From assembly GCA_950295325.1 (NCBI GenBank), contig OX485806.1, forward strand, positions 32,612,001 through 32,676,000: a DNA stretch of 64,000 nucleotides, given 5' to 3'. Positions 1 to 12,310 of the stretch are shown here, piece after piece. The stretch is from Polytrichum commune. Its lineage: Eukaryota; Streptophyta; Polytrichopsida; Polytrichales; Polytrichaceae. Within the stretch, counting starts at the first letter, position 1; each line of letters begins with the position of its first letter. The notes beneath the pieces were generated by a model that was not told the DNA's origin, did not search any database, and worked only from the letters and a program-made list of their open reading frames with translations. A program made the translations under genes and the position numbers.

Positions 1-2082
1 GAAGACAGGTTGCTTACATCTGTGTCTTATTGTCTTTATGAACAAGAGAGCATATAAGCACGTAAAAAACTTTTGTTGCACACAACATGTGGGGCTTGGA
101 AAACTTGGATTCCTGGCACCACTCTGCAGGGTTTTATCAGACCAATGTGCATTTTACAGATCATCTAGCTGGTCTTTTTTAAGTCATTGGCATTCATTAT
201 GCGAAGTCTTGATCGTCTTCACTATTTTTGAGTCTCACAACGAAGCAGTCTGGAAAATAGAAACAAACAGAATTCGATCCTGAGACTTGTACATTCTGAG
301 TATGACTTTGTGAAACTAGAGTGATGGTATTTCTGGGCACTTTGGTGTTATACTAAATTGAAGCAATGAGAGATGGTCTCATTCAGCCTCCATGGTCTAG
401 TGACAATCTTTTATGATCCTCCCCACCCTCACCTTTGAATCCTTTACTCTAAAAACTCACCAAATTCTGGCAGCTACTATCAAGGTGTCGTATTTGGTAA
501 CTGGCTACTTGGATGTGTTAAATGGATATTTCCACTTTTGACTATCGCATCCATGACTTTTAAGTGTATATCACTTCATTTCATCGTGGACGCTTACAAC
601 TCCACAGAAAATGAGGCTCGTATGATTGGATTGGGAATTATCTCAGCCAAAGCTTGTCATTTCAACACTTAAAAATTAGAGTGGAGTCGCAAAGCTTCTC
701 ACATTAAATAATCACATAGACCCTCCCAACTATGAGGACTTCTGTACCTAGAAAGTGTCTAAGTTTTGAGAACATAGTGCAATCCTATCATAACATGCGG
801 CCACTTGGTGTCTATTCTTGATGACATAGTCTTGCCACATACTACCCAATATGGGCGTCCAATTGAGAAGAGTGGCCACATGTGTCCCACATACTTCACT
901 TGGATTGGGGAATGTAATTATTCCTTGATATCCATCAGGAGATATAATGTTACCTGTCCCCAACATTGAATAATCACTTCAATGTTATTCACAAATCACC
1001 CTACAAATTGATTTCACAAGCAATGAGCACGACAAAGTCTTTGTCACAAATTAATAGATTCACACAAATTGTTCAGTGCCCATCAGGTCCGCTGCTAAAC
1101 CCTTAGCAGAAGAGTAAATAAGCTACAAAATGCCAATTGATAGCAAATATATGAGCCTAAAAAATTGTGAGGCAAATCGCCACACGCACTATGGAGTTGC
1201 TAAATATCTCATACTAATTGCATGTTTTGTGGCGTCCAAAGATGGAGAAAGAGAGAAAAGCGAGAGAAAAGCAACCATTTAAGATCATCTACCTTATTTC
1301 TCTGAATGGCCTACCTTTAATCACTCTTCATGAAAATGTGAGCCGACAAGGTACATATCAATGCCAGCCACCCAGCTCTAACAACAAATGGGAAAGACAC
1401 AATATCAACCAAAGGACTTGGTCAAACTAACAGTACAACTCACTTTAGAAAAGTGGACTCATTCAGCGTGGTGATACATTTTATCCATTTGCAGAATGTT
1501 TCATTCCTTTTGAACTGGTGTTACCTCTACCTAAGAAACTCACGGGTACCTACTATTTTCCATCACGGCAATGTATTGAAATTCAGTCTTGTACATGCAG
1601 TGTACACGCCTCATGCTATTTCATACCTACCTAAGAAGCAAAAAGTTATCCGCTAATGAATCTAATGACCAGATCCTATAATTAGATCTGTCTTAAATTA
1701 CATCCTTCCCTTACTCTTTGCTCCCAGAATGCAGAGGATGATGGCATATAGCAGCAAGTTTGGCTGCTTGCAGACCGAAACAAGCAATGCACATGTTGCT
1801 GCCAGGTGGCCTACCAAGGGTTTTCCAAGGGTATGATGTGCCTGATCGCATTGTCCATGTGGAACAATTGAACTTGGCCAAGGATACACCAGCAACTCTA
1901 AGATTACTGTTTTGAACCTTGCCCCCAAATAGCTGGTTGGGCAAGATGCCAGAAAACGATTGCAGAACCCAAGCTGCTGGCTCAGGGAGGAGCTCAGGAA
2001 TTTCTTGCTGTGATGCAATGTTAAATAGATATCCTTAACAACCAGAACCTGCGAAAAGAGTTGTTAAATAGACATCCCAACC
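1..2082. other. Intergenic / PAF1 downstream region, no gene recognised
   Basis: Only short ORFs with no recognisable family or splice pattern are present. The stretch nearest 2,083 should hold the 3' UTR and polyadenylation region of the minus-strand PAF1 gene. An antisense-free 106-codon minus ORF at 1,698-2,018 lies in that presumed UTR and shows no domain, so I do not call it coding. Confidence 0.5.
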
Positions 2083-5000
2083 TTACACTGAAACCTCCTC
2101 TTCATCCTCACTGTAATCTTCTTGATGCCCTCTCCTCTTTGTAATCACTGGAATATCATCCTCGGGGGATCGTGGTCGCTTCTGCCTGAACGTCTTCTCC
2201 AAAACACCCCCCTGAATCACATCACATGAATCATGTGAAGCTCAAACATGATGATCCACCACAAGAAAATTTGGTATATACTAGGTGCTTGCCTCACAGC
2301 ATCTCCAAAACTATGAGGTGATGTAGATTATTCTTAGAAAGCAGTACTGGACATAAACGAAATAGAGGTTCAACCAAAGCAGGAGTGTGCCTAATAGAAA
2401 AAGCTTCAAGACCAGCGGGCATTTGACCATTGATACCATGTTCAATGCCAATAACAACTCACTCACCTCCATAAACTTCTCTCTAGCCTCATCCCTGGTA
2501 TCTTCCTCGTCCTGTGTGGGTTCCCTCCTTGTGACTGTTACGCTTACTGGCACTGGGAAATCCCTGTCCTCAGTGTCATACTTCGATTTTCCTTCTTTAG
2601 CCTTTTTCTTTTGCAATACAAGCTTTGTGCTCACAGGCTGGCCACAAAACAACATGAAAAATTTAAGACCACTTCATTGTTCAGGCAAGCTTATCTCTTG
2701 TTCTATCAAAAATAATCAATAAAATCAAAAGAGTTTGGGCCTTTAAATGTGGAGAGAACTTGACACATGAAAAAAGAATGACCAAAGTAACACTAAAGCA
2801 AATCAAGTAGACCAAAATTGTCCAACAGCATACTCCTTAACCAAAAAGGTGCATGTAATAAGGGGCATACCAGATACTGTACAGAATCTTTACCAAAGCA
2901 AAACACATATGTTGCTGCTTCTTCACCTCTTATCTGCAAAACAGGAAAACTTTGTCACAAAGTTTCATAGCAATTCCTCCAATTGCACTAGCCACTATGC
3001 TCAATAGATTCCTTGCAAGAAACAATCAGCAGACTCGGCACAAATTTCAAATTGGTGGGATCATTTATGACTTTCCTGGCCATACAAGGTACTCATCTAG
3101 AAAGAAAACCTGCTAAAAATCAAATATGGACACATTATTTTTCCCCCTCTATAATACAGCAAGGATTGCTTGAAGGTGGCAGAATTGATTCTTACATCCC
3201 AAAGATACTCTCGAACCCATGTGTAAGAAATGCTCTCCTCATCTTCATAGAACTTCTTGTCCAGCTGCAAAACAAGGAAGAGTAACCTTGTCACAAAGGG
3301 TTCTTTCTCTGCAATCAGGTGGTGATAATGGCGAAAGCTGACCATGAGACATACATGTACAAGTCTTCATAGACAAAATTGCTAAGTGAATTATGAAGTG
3401 ACAATATTGCCTACACAAAACAATCAACCTACAAACTGATAGATATGTAAGTTAATATTTTAATAGTTATAATTCCTCTTTAAGATTAACATTGGTTCAG
3501 GGTGAATACCTCTTCTGCTTTTGGTACCATATATCCCACAAACTTCTCAGCCTTTGAGTCATCTGCTGTAGGAATTGTGAAGCTCCTCACAATTGCCTAC
3601 CAAAACAAACAAATGCAGACGTTTAGCAGTTGAAAGAACTGTAGCTAGGAATTCAATGGCACAATCACTATAAGTCACAAAATAATTCACACACATGGTC
3701 ACCCACCATCAATACTTTGTTACTTGTCGAACATTTTTATTGTTCAACTCAAAGATGGAACAACACAACAACAACAATAAAATCTGCAGAATTCTATCCC
3801 AGTTCTTCCAAGCTAGCATGAGATGACCTGAATGCAGAACCTGAACTGAATTTGAGATTGTCAAGTTACAGCAGAACTGCATCAAATATATTGTTGGCAT
3901 GAGAGCAAAAATCCTACCTTTCCTTCAACTTCTTGGCGTGCATCTTGGTCCAAATCCGCCAACCCCGGAGCATCCGTCAATGGATCCGTGTCAAATACCA
4001 TATGCACAAACTGGTCTCCAATCCTGCAATCAAACATCCATGTTTACAATTTGTAAAGCTGTTGCTTCTAAGTTTTCTTTTGTGATGAAACAGGGAAAGA
4101 AAGTGAGTAGACAACTCACAATAAAGCAGATGTTTCCAGTCTTGCCAATCTATATCAGGAAATATAATCACATTCTAATTAACAAAAACCATGATTGCTT
4201 TCCCACATTACTACAAGACCCAGCACATAAAACCAGAGGACAAAACAAGGCAACCAAATATACCTATCAAAATCAGGAAGTAAATACAGAATTTCTTCAA
4301 CTTCCAGCTCAGGCTTAGTTTGATGCACAGGCCACTGCTTTGCAGCCTTGAAGGAATCCTCGATTGCTTGAATCTGTTGATCTCTGTGACATTGATTTAC
4401 ATAACCTCAGTATACAAACTTGCAAGGATGCAGCGCACCACCATGAAAGACAAGGACCTGCACTTCATGTTGTGGTCAACTCTAAACCACAACACAATGA
4501 GATATTGAGCTGTTCTGCAAGGTATCAAAACACCAAGACATTGTCCAATTTCAATATCGTGCCTGTCATTGCCAGCTTCAACATCAATACGCCGACCTTC
4601 CCTTTGCTCTCTCAAGTCCTTGGCTTGCTTTTCAGTCATTGCCTGTCACATATGAAGAACGTCAGTAAGGTCCAACGCTATATGGGTGCTTCAATAACCT
4701 ACATTCTATATGGTGCAGTTGTGTTCTGAAGACAGACCAGATGAAGCAGGTATAAAGTTCTGTACAAACAACTGGTAGTTGTACCTGATCTACTTTCAAG
4801 GATGTTTGAGACTGCACTTCTACACTGTCAAACTAATAGGGATGAGCTAAGAAAAAAAAGAAAAAAGCTCCATCTTTGAGTTCAGTCTCCTTTTCTTCCA
4901 CTTGTGAAGCTGTGCCCATAGTTCCTAACCATATAATCACTACTTCAAGAGCAAGAAAAGGCAGCAATACCAGTTCATTCAACATCCCCAAGACCAAGTC

Positions 5001-8000
5001 ATCGGTGTCCTCATCCAAGTGCACATAATTGTATGTATGTGATGTCTGACCACAATATGATTGAAGTATCATTTGAGTTCCTTACCTGCTTCGCAGGATC
5101 CAAGTTGATTGGAGATACATATTGAGTTTTTACAAGCCATGCCACACCCTTATCGGTGGGTCTGTCTTTCTTACGTATACTCTGGGATTCTTTTTTCACC
5201 ACAACTTCATCATCCAAGAGAAGCGCTGCATCTTCTGGATCTAGAGGAATAGGAACATCAGGCTTCCTGCATCATTCACACAAGAACATGTAAGTTCGGA
5301 ATACATTAGTGTAAGTACCATGTCTTGCTCAACCATTAGAAGCTGATGCAAATCCAAAAACAAAGTCTGCAGAACCAGAACCTGTCCATGTCAACCAAGT
5401 TCCTAAGTGGAATCCTACTCTAAGAAGGTCAGGACCCATCCAAGATGTTCTGGAAACTTCACACACAGCAATCCTTTATATGTTGCAAACCAGAATGTAC
5501 ACCAATACCTATTAACAAAAGTTTACCATGGATAAGTACATGGTCTAGAAGTGAACTTGAGGTGCCTACTTGTAATTGCTGATATCCAGAAGATCTAACG
5601 GAATTCCAAGATCAGGCTCCACATGCAGCTTCCATTTCCAATTCTTTTCCAATGAAGTAAACTGATACCTAGTGTACCTGCCAGTACCACCTCTCCTTCA
5701 GCTTGCAGTTATACATGTCACTTAACTCTCAGTTAAAGAAACCAAACACCAACACCACCTTATCTCTAGAATCAAAAAAACTCTAGCAAGTAGTAGGACT
5801 TCTATCCCAACAGCATATTGATGCTTATACGACACAATTAATTTCACAGCGAACACATACTTTGGAAAAAAATAAAAATAAAGGATTAAGACAACACAAA
5901 CCGGTCTTTGTCGGTGTTTATATGCATCAACTTGGGTTGAGCTGTGCTATCAGGCAGGTCATTCCTAAATCTGCACTCAGACATCCAAACTTTCCAATTC
6001 AGTGGTTTGCAACACTCATATTCTCTAAACATTAAGAAATGGGAGGTCAGAATTTGATGAACTTGGCAGGCAACAATCAAGAGACAATCACAATAAGAAA
6101 ACACGGTGAGCAAGATACCCCATCCAACATAGAATATTTCTTAACTGACACAAGTAGACAGTCAGAGGATCCACAATAGTGCATCATTAAAGCCATTTCA
6201 TCTATCAGACCCTTCAAAATGCTCTTCAAGTGTACAATAGGTCACAAGTAGTGATCCAGAGGTGATGCACACTTACTTTATTTTACACAAAAATGTTGAT
6301 GGGCGCTTGAGTCTGTTCTCAATCTTATCACCAGCTGGAGCTGCCTTCCTATCAGCATACTCTCTAGATCCATTGTTTGTACCTGTTGACTTTGAGGGTC
6401 CTCCCCCTGGCACTAGCCTAATTGCACCTTTTTCCCGTTGTTGCTTCTCTTCTAGCCTCTTCTTCTCATAATACTCTCGTTTCTTCCGCTCTTTTCTTTC
6501 ATCCTTACTCTCCTCTCTCCTTCCAGGGACGGAGTCTGATGGTGGTGGAGCTGTGCCTTGTTGGGGTGGTCTGTTAGAAAACCCTCCCTGAGACTGAGGC
6601 GGTCCTTGTGGTTGTACACCAATGCCGCCAGGACCTGGTGGAAGCTTTTGACCCCAAGGCTGTCATGTGATGAAAGGCAAAATCAGCGATGAGATGCTTT
6701 CCAATAACATTGTGAATTTTTTGAGGCATTCGTGCAAATTGGACCTGAATCCAACTGCAACATGATTACCTTGGGCCTTTTGCTCCCCTTAGGTTTCCTG
6801 ACTGAACAAATCCAAATTCCAACAGCGTGCAAGGTATCCGATTTGCTTTTAACAGATCTCATCCTTCATATTAATCTGCTCATGTCAAGACTTTTCCAAC
6901 ACCTTCCTTAGTGTGAAAAACTCTCCCAAACGGTCCTCTTGATCAAGCCAATAATACTTTGAAAGTGAAGTAAATGCTCAGAATGACAACATCTTCCCAA
7001 TTGTGAACACCAGGAGGAACCAGACTCGTGTTTTTGTAAATAACTGTCAAAACTTCATTCTCTGTGTGCACTCTCTTTCCAGGTGAAGAGATTGGAAGCG
7101 AGGAGAAGAGCCAACAACTTGCTGTAGCTAAACTCCGATGAGAAAATTGAAAGACGATAGAGTGAAATGTTGCAGAATGAGCTATGAAGCGGAGGCCAAA
7201 GTGGTTATACTTTCACGACTTCTACAAAGAAGCTCGACCTAGCAGATTGATACAGGCTTTCAAAATAGGTGCAGCTCATACAAGGTGTTCACCTCTGAAA
7301 GGAGGCAATTGTCTTGGAGTAGCTCTGATTCTCGTGATGCCCGCTTCGGGATTACATATAGACTTAGACCAACTCAAAGTTGAAGCAATATTATAAGAAT
7401 TCTTGGGTTAGCCTCCAATTCTTGGGGTGGAATCTAATTCTAGTGATGCCGTTTTCGATTTTGGGGATTACATATAGATTTAGACTAACTCAAAGATGAA
7501 GCTAACACCATAATGATTCACACACTGGAGGCAACATCAACATCGAACTCATCTCTTCTTGAAACTGAGCCAAAAGGAGAAGAAATTCACCTGCTGCACC
7601 ACCTGATTGAACCGGTTCGCGGAGGGCCCTAAGCCCGCTGCAGCTGGATGGGCGTGCGCAGGAGGTCCTCCCTGGGGAAGCGGCTGCGAGTGAGACGAGG
7701 AGGCAAAATTTGCGGGCGGGGGCTGTGGAGCGTAATGAGGAGGATTAGGGTAAGCAGAAGGCGGCATGTGGGAGGGCGGGGGGCCAAGATGAGGAGGCAG
7801 CGGTGGTTGCCCCGGGTAACCACCTCCGTGGTGCTGCTGCTGCAGTCCCGGAGGTGGCATTGGCATCCCCCCTCCTACTGCGGGAGGATACGGCATGGGC
7901 ACCCCTCCTGGCATGTTCCCGTAATGCGCAGGAGGCGGCCCGTAGCCGTGGTGCATCTGCGGCCCACCGTAGTGGCCTGGCCCGGGAGGCATCGGTGGTG

Positions 8001-8058
8001 GCACCACTTGCGGTGGCCTCCCCGGCGGGGGATTGTTCGGATACATCCCCGACGCCAT
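2083..8058 (-). CDS. PAF1 (ELF7): PAF1 / EARLY FLOWERING 7 homologue, RNA polymerase II-associated factor, about 13 exons
   Basis: Subunit of the nuclear PAF1 complex, which rides elongating RNA polymerase II and supports H2B ubiquitination and H3K4/K36 methylation. Exons inferred from homology plus GT-AG sites (minus): 8058-7591 (Pro/Gly/His-rich N-terminus starting MASGMYPNN), 6659-6277 (charged KKRE region, ENRLKRPSTFLCK), 5970 to about 5906 (KFRNDLPDSTAQPKLM), 5677-5570 (EKNWKWKLHVEPDLGIPLD), 5266-5086 (RPTDKGVAWLVKTQYVSPI), about 4645-4600 (TEKQAKDLRE), 4383-4264 (FKAAKQWPVHQT, LLPDFDR), 4023-3918, 3596-3510, 3264-3196 (ISYTWVREYLWDV), 2933-2873, about 2639-2470 (FPVPVSVTVTRRE), about 2213-2083 (acidic EDYSEDEEE tail, stop TAA). 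The order of blocks matches Arabidopsis ELF7 from memory. The exon near 4.6 kb is the least certain. No frameshift was seen, so the gene looks functional. Confidence 0.93.
7328..7502. repeat. Imperfect two-copy tandem duplication in PAF1 intron 1
   Basis: A block of about 60-65 bp recurs at 7,328-7,385 and 7,436-7,502. Both copies contain GATTACATATAGA followed by a shared ACTCAAAG-TGAAGC end. It is ordinary intronic duplication. Confidence 0.5.
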
Positions 8059-8063
8059 TCCCT

Positions 8064-8072
8064 AAACCCTAA
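8064..8072 (+). promoter_or_regulatory. Telo-box (AAACCCTAA) beside the PAF1 start codon
   Basis: AAACCCTAA reads on the plus strand six bases upstream of the minus-strand ATG. Plant telo-boxes sit near the starts of many growth- and expression-related genes. A degenerate copy (AAACCTTAA) recurs in the next repeat unit near 8,183. The role here is inference from the motif only. Confidence 0.45.
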
Positions 8073-8311
8073 CCACAGCACCAAAACCCTCTTGCAATGT
8101 ATCTCCCTCGCTGTGGCTCCGTTCCGGTCAATATAAATTCCGTGCCGATTTTGGTGCCAACTACATCGACGATGCAATACCCTAAACCTTAACCACAACA
8201 CCACGACAAGAATCCAAACCCTCCTGCTCTGTATCTCCCTCGCTGCTGCTCCGTTTCGGTCGAAATAAAATTTCCTAACTTACTCCTCCTCCCTGACGAA
8301 CCTGTTTCCAG

Positions 8312-8329
8312 CTACATCGACGATGCCAT
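8312..8329 (-). promoter_or_regulatory. Mini upstream ORF, five codons (MASSM stop)
   Basis: On the minus strand ATG GCA TCG TCG ATG TAG lies in the PAF1 leader repeat. It is a duplicated, diverged copy of the true start context (MAS...). If transcription starts upstream of it, it could damp PAF1 translation. The transcription start is not visible. Confidence 0.4.
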
Positions 8330-8460
8330 ATCATAGGCCCTAACCACAACACCGCAACGTGATTCCAAACCCACTTGGTCTGTACCTCCCTCTCTGCTCC
8401 TCTGCTTCGTTGAAACGAAATTCCTAGGCTGCTCCTCCTCCCTGTTGATTCTGCTGCCAG

Positions 8461-8478
8461 CTACGTCGACGACGCCAT
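8461..8478 (-). promoter_or_regulatory. Mini upstream ORF, five codons (MASST stop)
   Basis: A second start-like copy, ATG GCG TCG TCG ACG TAG, occurs in the most upstream leader repeat. It has the same length and peptide pattern as the one at 8,312-8,329, so both derive from repeat expansion of the start-codon region. Confidence 0.4.
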
Positions 8479-8740
8479 GCCCTACACCCCTGCCACAAAA
8501 CCGAACAGAAGCCAAACCCTCTTGCTCTGTCTCTCCCTCGCTGCTGGCCCGTTCCCGTTGCAACAAAGTTCCTACGTTACTCCTCGTCCCGGCCGATTCT
8601 GGCGCCAGCCACAGCGGCGGGAGCGATCGCCATGCTCGCTCGTGAGCGCAGCGTGCAGCGGTGGTGGTGATCCGTGGAGCTCCCTCCCCGCCTTTGCTCG
8701 CTCTGCATCGTAGTAGCCGGAGTCGGTATGGCGAGAGCAC

Positions 8741-11199
8741 GTCAGTTCCGTTTAGACTCTGCTCTCCGGCCTCGGAGGAGGCTCATCAGGCACAATGTGC
8801 GATACAACACTTTTAAGTATTTATTTTATGAACCCTTCGTTAAACCGTGATGTTTATCCCCTAAATACAATACACTCTACTAACCTCCGTAATACCAACC
8901 TTCTTAATGTCACTCCTTCTCTTATATCCCGACCGAAACCTTAGGGAACGGATGTTCTCAGGTTAAATCTCAATCCTCATTGTCACGTTTTCATCCCACA
9001 TATCACGGGTTTTGATATTAAAGTAAACCATCAAAGAATTCAAACCCCAAACTCGCATGCATCCTGTTGTCATCATTATAATTGTCATTGTTGGAATGTT
9101 GACTATGCGTTATTTCATAATGTCACATGTTGGACTAATTCTTTTTTATTGCACATCCATGTTAACACTACGGAACTCCTTAACATCCCGTGCACTTTGG
9201 TTGCCACAAAGCATGATATCATGGAGTTTAGAGTGTACATAGGGGTCCAACTTGGCAAATCAACTATGTTATTGCTTGGCTTTGCCCTATGGGAAGAGGA
9301 CCTAGGGGTGCTCTATGAAATGGGCCAAAGTTTGGCAACCAACCAACACTAGTCACATATGATTGTTAGTAACTCATTCTTCAAGTGGAGTCCAATTGCA
9401 AGTGATTGTTGGTGTAAAGTAGTCTCTTAAACAAACCAAAGTTTGGTCTTGGTCGGACATCCAACCATAAATGGGCGTGCTTGTAGGATAATTATAGGGT
9501 AAAACACTCTTGTTGCCTTGGATGGGGGTCCACAGTCCAAGAACATATTAAACCAATTTGAAGTAGTTTGAGGCAAATTGAACCCTTGAACTTGACCCTA
9601 CCTCCCAAAATGGTTCTTCAAAACACGAGCTCTCATTTGAGCTTCAATTCCTTATTCAAATCATTAGTGTTTCCCTCCAACATGATGTCATGTAGGAGAC
9701 ACTTCATTTTGCCTCTTCTTGGTGTTGGACCCTTGTTTGAAGGCCTTTGGACCAATATGTGCCTCTCACCCAATATGATTGCTCCATTTTAGTGAACCCC
9801 CCATCTAAAGTGCCCCTTTGAGTTATCTAGGTGCAACCGTTTGGTATTTGGAGGTGTAACTTATCTTGTCTTTGGTGTGTATAAGGGAAATGCCTTGAGA
9901 GGAGTGTATTGTGGAATTTTAAGGTTACTTGTTCAAGGGTTGTGTCCAAAAGTCCATAAAACACAAACCGCAAGAGCATTCCTATGCATAAAGAACTTGC
10001 ATGGTGGACATTTTATCTTGTACAAACAAGTATTATAGGTCACCATCATGCACAATGATTGCAAATGTGCAAATTATTTGATATAACAAACACATCATAA
10101 CAAGATGAAAAAAAAACAACACATATTCAGAGATCACACATAGCCTCGAGTACTCATATTACATGTCCAATCTTCTTTTGGTGAAATCTACCGCTCACAC
10201 ACATATACAATAGAAATAGGGTGCACAAAAATAGGCATTTACATGCAAGATATCTACCATTTGCCTTATATAGAATCATTGAACACATTACCCTATGTAG
10301 GCCCAACATATCATTGGTCTAAGTTTACATTTTCTAGGCCTAACACTATACCCTTGCTATACATACAACCCTTACTTTGATAAACATCTCTCCCCATGTG
10401 CACGATATATGGGAGACATCCAAATAATACCCCTTTTGTGCACACACGTGCATACGTATGGAATCGCAAAGTGCATTTATTGGGTAATTCTACAAATGTT
10501 GGAGCAAACCAATTGTGCAAGTGTTTGTGTGAGAGCTTCGAGTGCATTGCTCGCATTTTGATTGGCAAAATAGTGGGAAATCAAGCAAATGAGGGTCAAC
10601 GGTCCAAGCCTTTTTCACATAACGTAGAAGCGCCCATGATAAACACTTTGAGCACACACTTGTCCCTTACCGTACCTAACATGGAAAATTATCAACTATA
10701 TTATTTGGATTAGTGATTATGTTACCGGCATTCAATATTGAACATAATGGGAGGACCTATGTACTCAGTTTTAGAATCAACGAACATGCACTTCTAATAA
10801 CCATTATTAGATTGGCTTGAGGTTTGATTTTCAATCCAACCTTTGTTGATGCTTCATTATACATTTTCGTTGTGGTGTGAACCTCATCGGTAGAAGATAA
10901 AAGAACAAGCATAAAGAACGAATAACACCCACATACCTTATATTGTGTTATGTGGTTCTCACCGACGTCATACGCAATCAACACCGTTGAAAATTGGTTT
11001 GCTCTGCAAAATTACGATTCCTAACTCGTAACATTGACTTTACGAACAATGTCAAAGACCAAGAAAACCTTCATCACGTGTAGTACTTTGATGACATCTC
11101 AATGACATGCCCAGTGACACCCCCTTCCCATGACTATTAACTCAGTTGCGCATACTTCTCCCTGATTCCCTGAAGTTTACAGAAGTCATGTCCATAAGC
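8741..11199. other. About 2.5 kb without a recognisable gene
   Basis: Only short ORFs (up to 105 codons) with no family resemblance or consistent splice sites. No transposon termini identified. The bases just upstream of 8,740 should carry the PAF1 promoter. Confidence 0.5.
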
Positions 11200-11449
11200 T
11201 TAGGGCCACTTCACACACAAGACTGAGAGCCCGTGACCATTACACTACAAGCACTCTCATTGGTGGAAAAGGCGGAGCCGGTCCAGGTTCGCTACTTCAC
11301 ACTACGCTTGAGGGACCGAGGGAGCATGTGAATGCAATATGGATGTAAAGTCCACATGGCTTCAAAGTAAACACTTGTCTCAGGAAGAGGGGACAGGGCC
11401 GGCTGGTATGTAACAAACTTTCCTACCTATGATAAAGTCACTAGCAGTA

Positions 11450-11557
11450 CCAAGTCATGTATATCACAATAACGCTCAAACGGACTCAACGGGAATCGAA
11501 CCCGGACCGTACAATTGTAACACAAATGCTCCAACCAACCTTGGAACCATGACTTGG
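11450..11557 (-). other. tRNA-like block bounded by 10-bp inverted arms
   Basis: On the minus strand CCAAGTCATG and CATGACTTGG bracket a tRNA-like core with a D-arm-like GGTTGGTTGGAGCA and a strong B-box/T-arm, GGTCCGGGTTCGATTCCCG. It does not fold as a canonical tRNA gene, having no clear acceptor stem at standard spacing. The same arrangement occurs in the LINE 3' UTR at 59,683-59,797. Confidence 0.65.
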
Positions 11558-12111
11558 TGACCACCAACAAAAACAAATACCAATCTATACCCACATGATA
11601 TCTAACCAATCAATGCTACTAATGTTACTAGTACTTATCCATGGTTACTAAAGTGTCTATTCCCGAAAGGGGAGAGTAGTCTTGTACCAATGGCCCTTTG
11701 TCCTGTGGGCACTGGCTCATTGTCAGGACGAACAGACACTCTATTCACGCCGGCCTTGTGTGAGGCCAAACCACCCACCCTTATGCGTCCTAGTCCGGGT
11801 GAGGGTGTGGGGATCACATTCATGTTCACATAGCTCCCTCTTACCAACTTCGTAAAAATCTATTTCATTTCCCATCAACTCTTGCACACCAATTTATTCC
11901 ATAATAAGGGTACAAGCATTGAAAAATGCTCTTCTCTATTTATCTCCTTCTCCCTACACTAATTTACACCCCAACCCTCAACTCACTACCAAAACCTCAT
12001 CCCCCTAGGCCACCCTCTAGTTTATGTGAAGCCAAATCCCCCTAATGCCCTTGGCCCTTTCCCATACCCGGTCGAGCTCACGACCGGTCCCATATCCGGT
12101 TCCATAACCAG

Positions 12112-12310
12112 CTCGAAATTAGTAGCTCAAACATTCACTCAGGCCTCGGACCAGCAGCTTCAAGCTTGCTCGAATCAGTAACCCAAATTTCCCTCAGGCC
12201 TCGGCCCGGCAACAACTTCAAGCTTGCTCGAATCAATAGCTCAAATTTCCCTCAGGCCTCGGCCCAGCAGCAGCTTCAAGCTTGCTCGAATCATTAGCCC
12301 AAATTGAGCT
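12112..12310. repeat. Three-copy repeat of about 57 bp inside the non-autonomous element
   Basis: Each unit contains CTTCAAGCTTGCTCGAATCA, then a short AGTAGCTCAAATTT-like spacer and CCCTCAGGCCTCGG. Copies are near-identical, indicating local slippage after the element formed. Confidence 0.7.

Larger units (their letters stand above)
8050..8600. repeat. Four-copy tandem repeat spanning the PAF1 start region and 5' leader
   Basis: Units of roughly 130-150 bp each carry, on the plus strand, CGACGATGCCAT (the complement of a start-like ATGGCATCGTCG), then CCCTAAACC-like, ACCACAACACC, CAAACCCTC, and TGTATCTCCCTCGCTG blocks. The unit nearest 8,058 supplies the real ATG. The others lie upstream in the promoter or leader, so the start-codon neighbourhood itself has been duplicated. 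Confidence 0.75.

Noticed and set aside
1698..2018. 106-codon minus ORF
   Set aside because: Lies directly after the PAF1 stop in its probable 3' UTR; no domain, no match to the PAF1 C-terminus.
8061..8075. Interstitial telomere repeat
   Set aside because: Only about one and a half CCCTAAA units; better read as a telo-box promoter motif.
7648..8136. 162-codon Arg-rich plus-strand ORF
   Set aside because: Antisense of the Pro/Gly/His-rich PAF1 exon 1; composition shadow.
11450..11557. Functional tRNA gene
   Set aside because: Good B-box but no standard acceptor stem or anticodon arm geometry; it is embedded in a retroelement tail.
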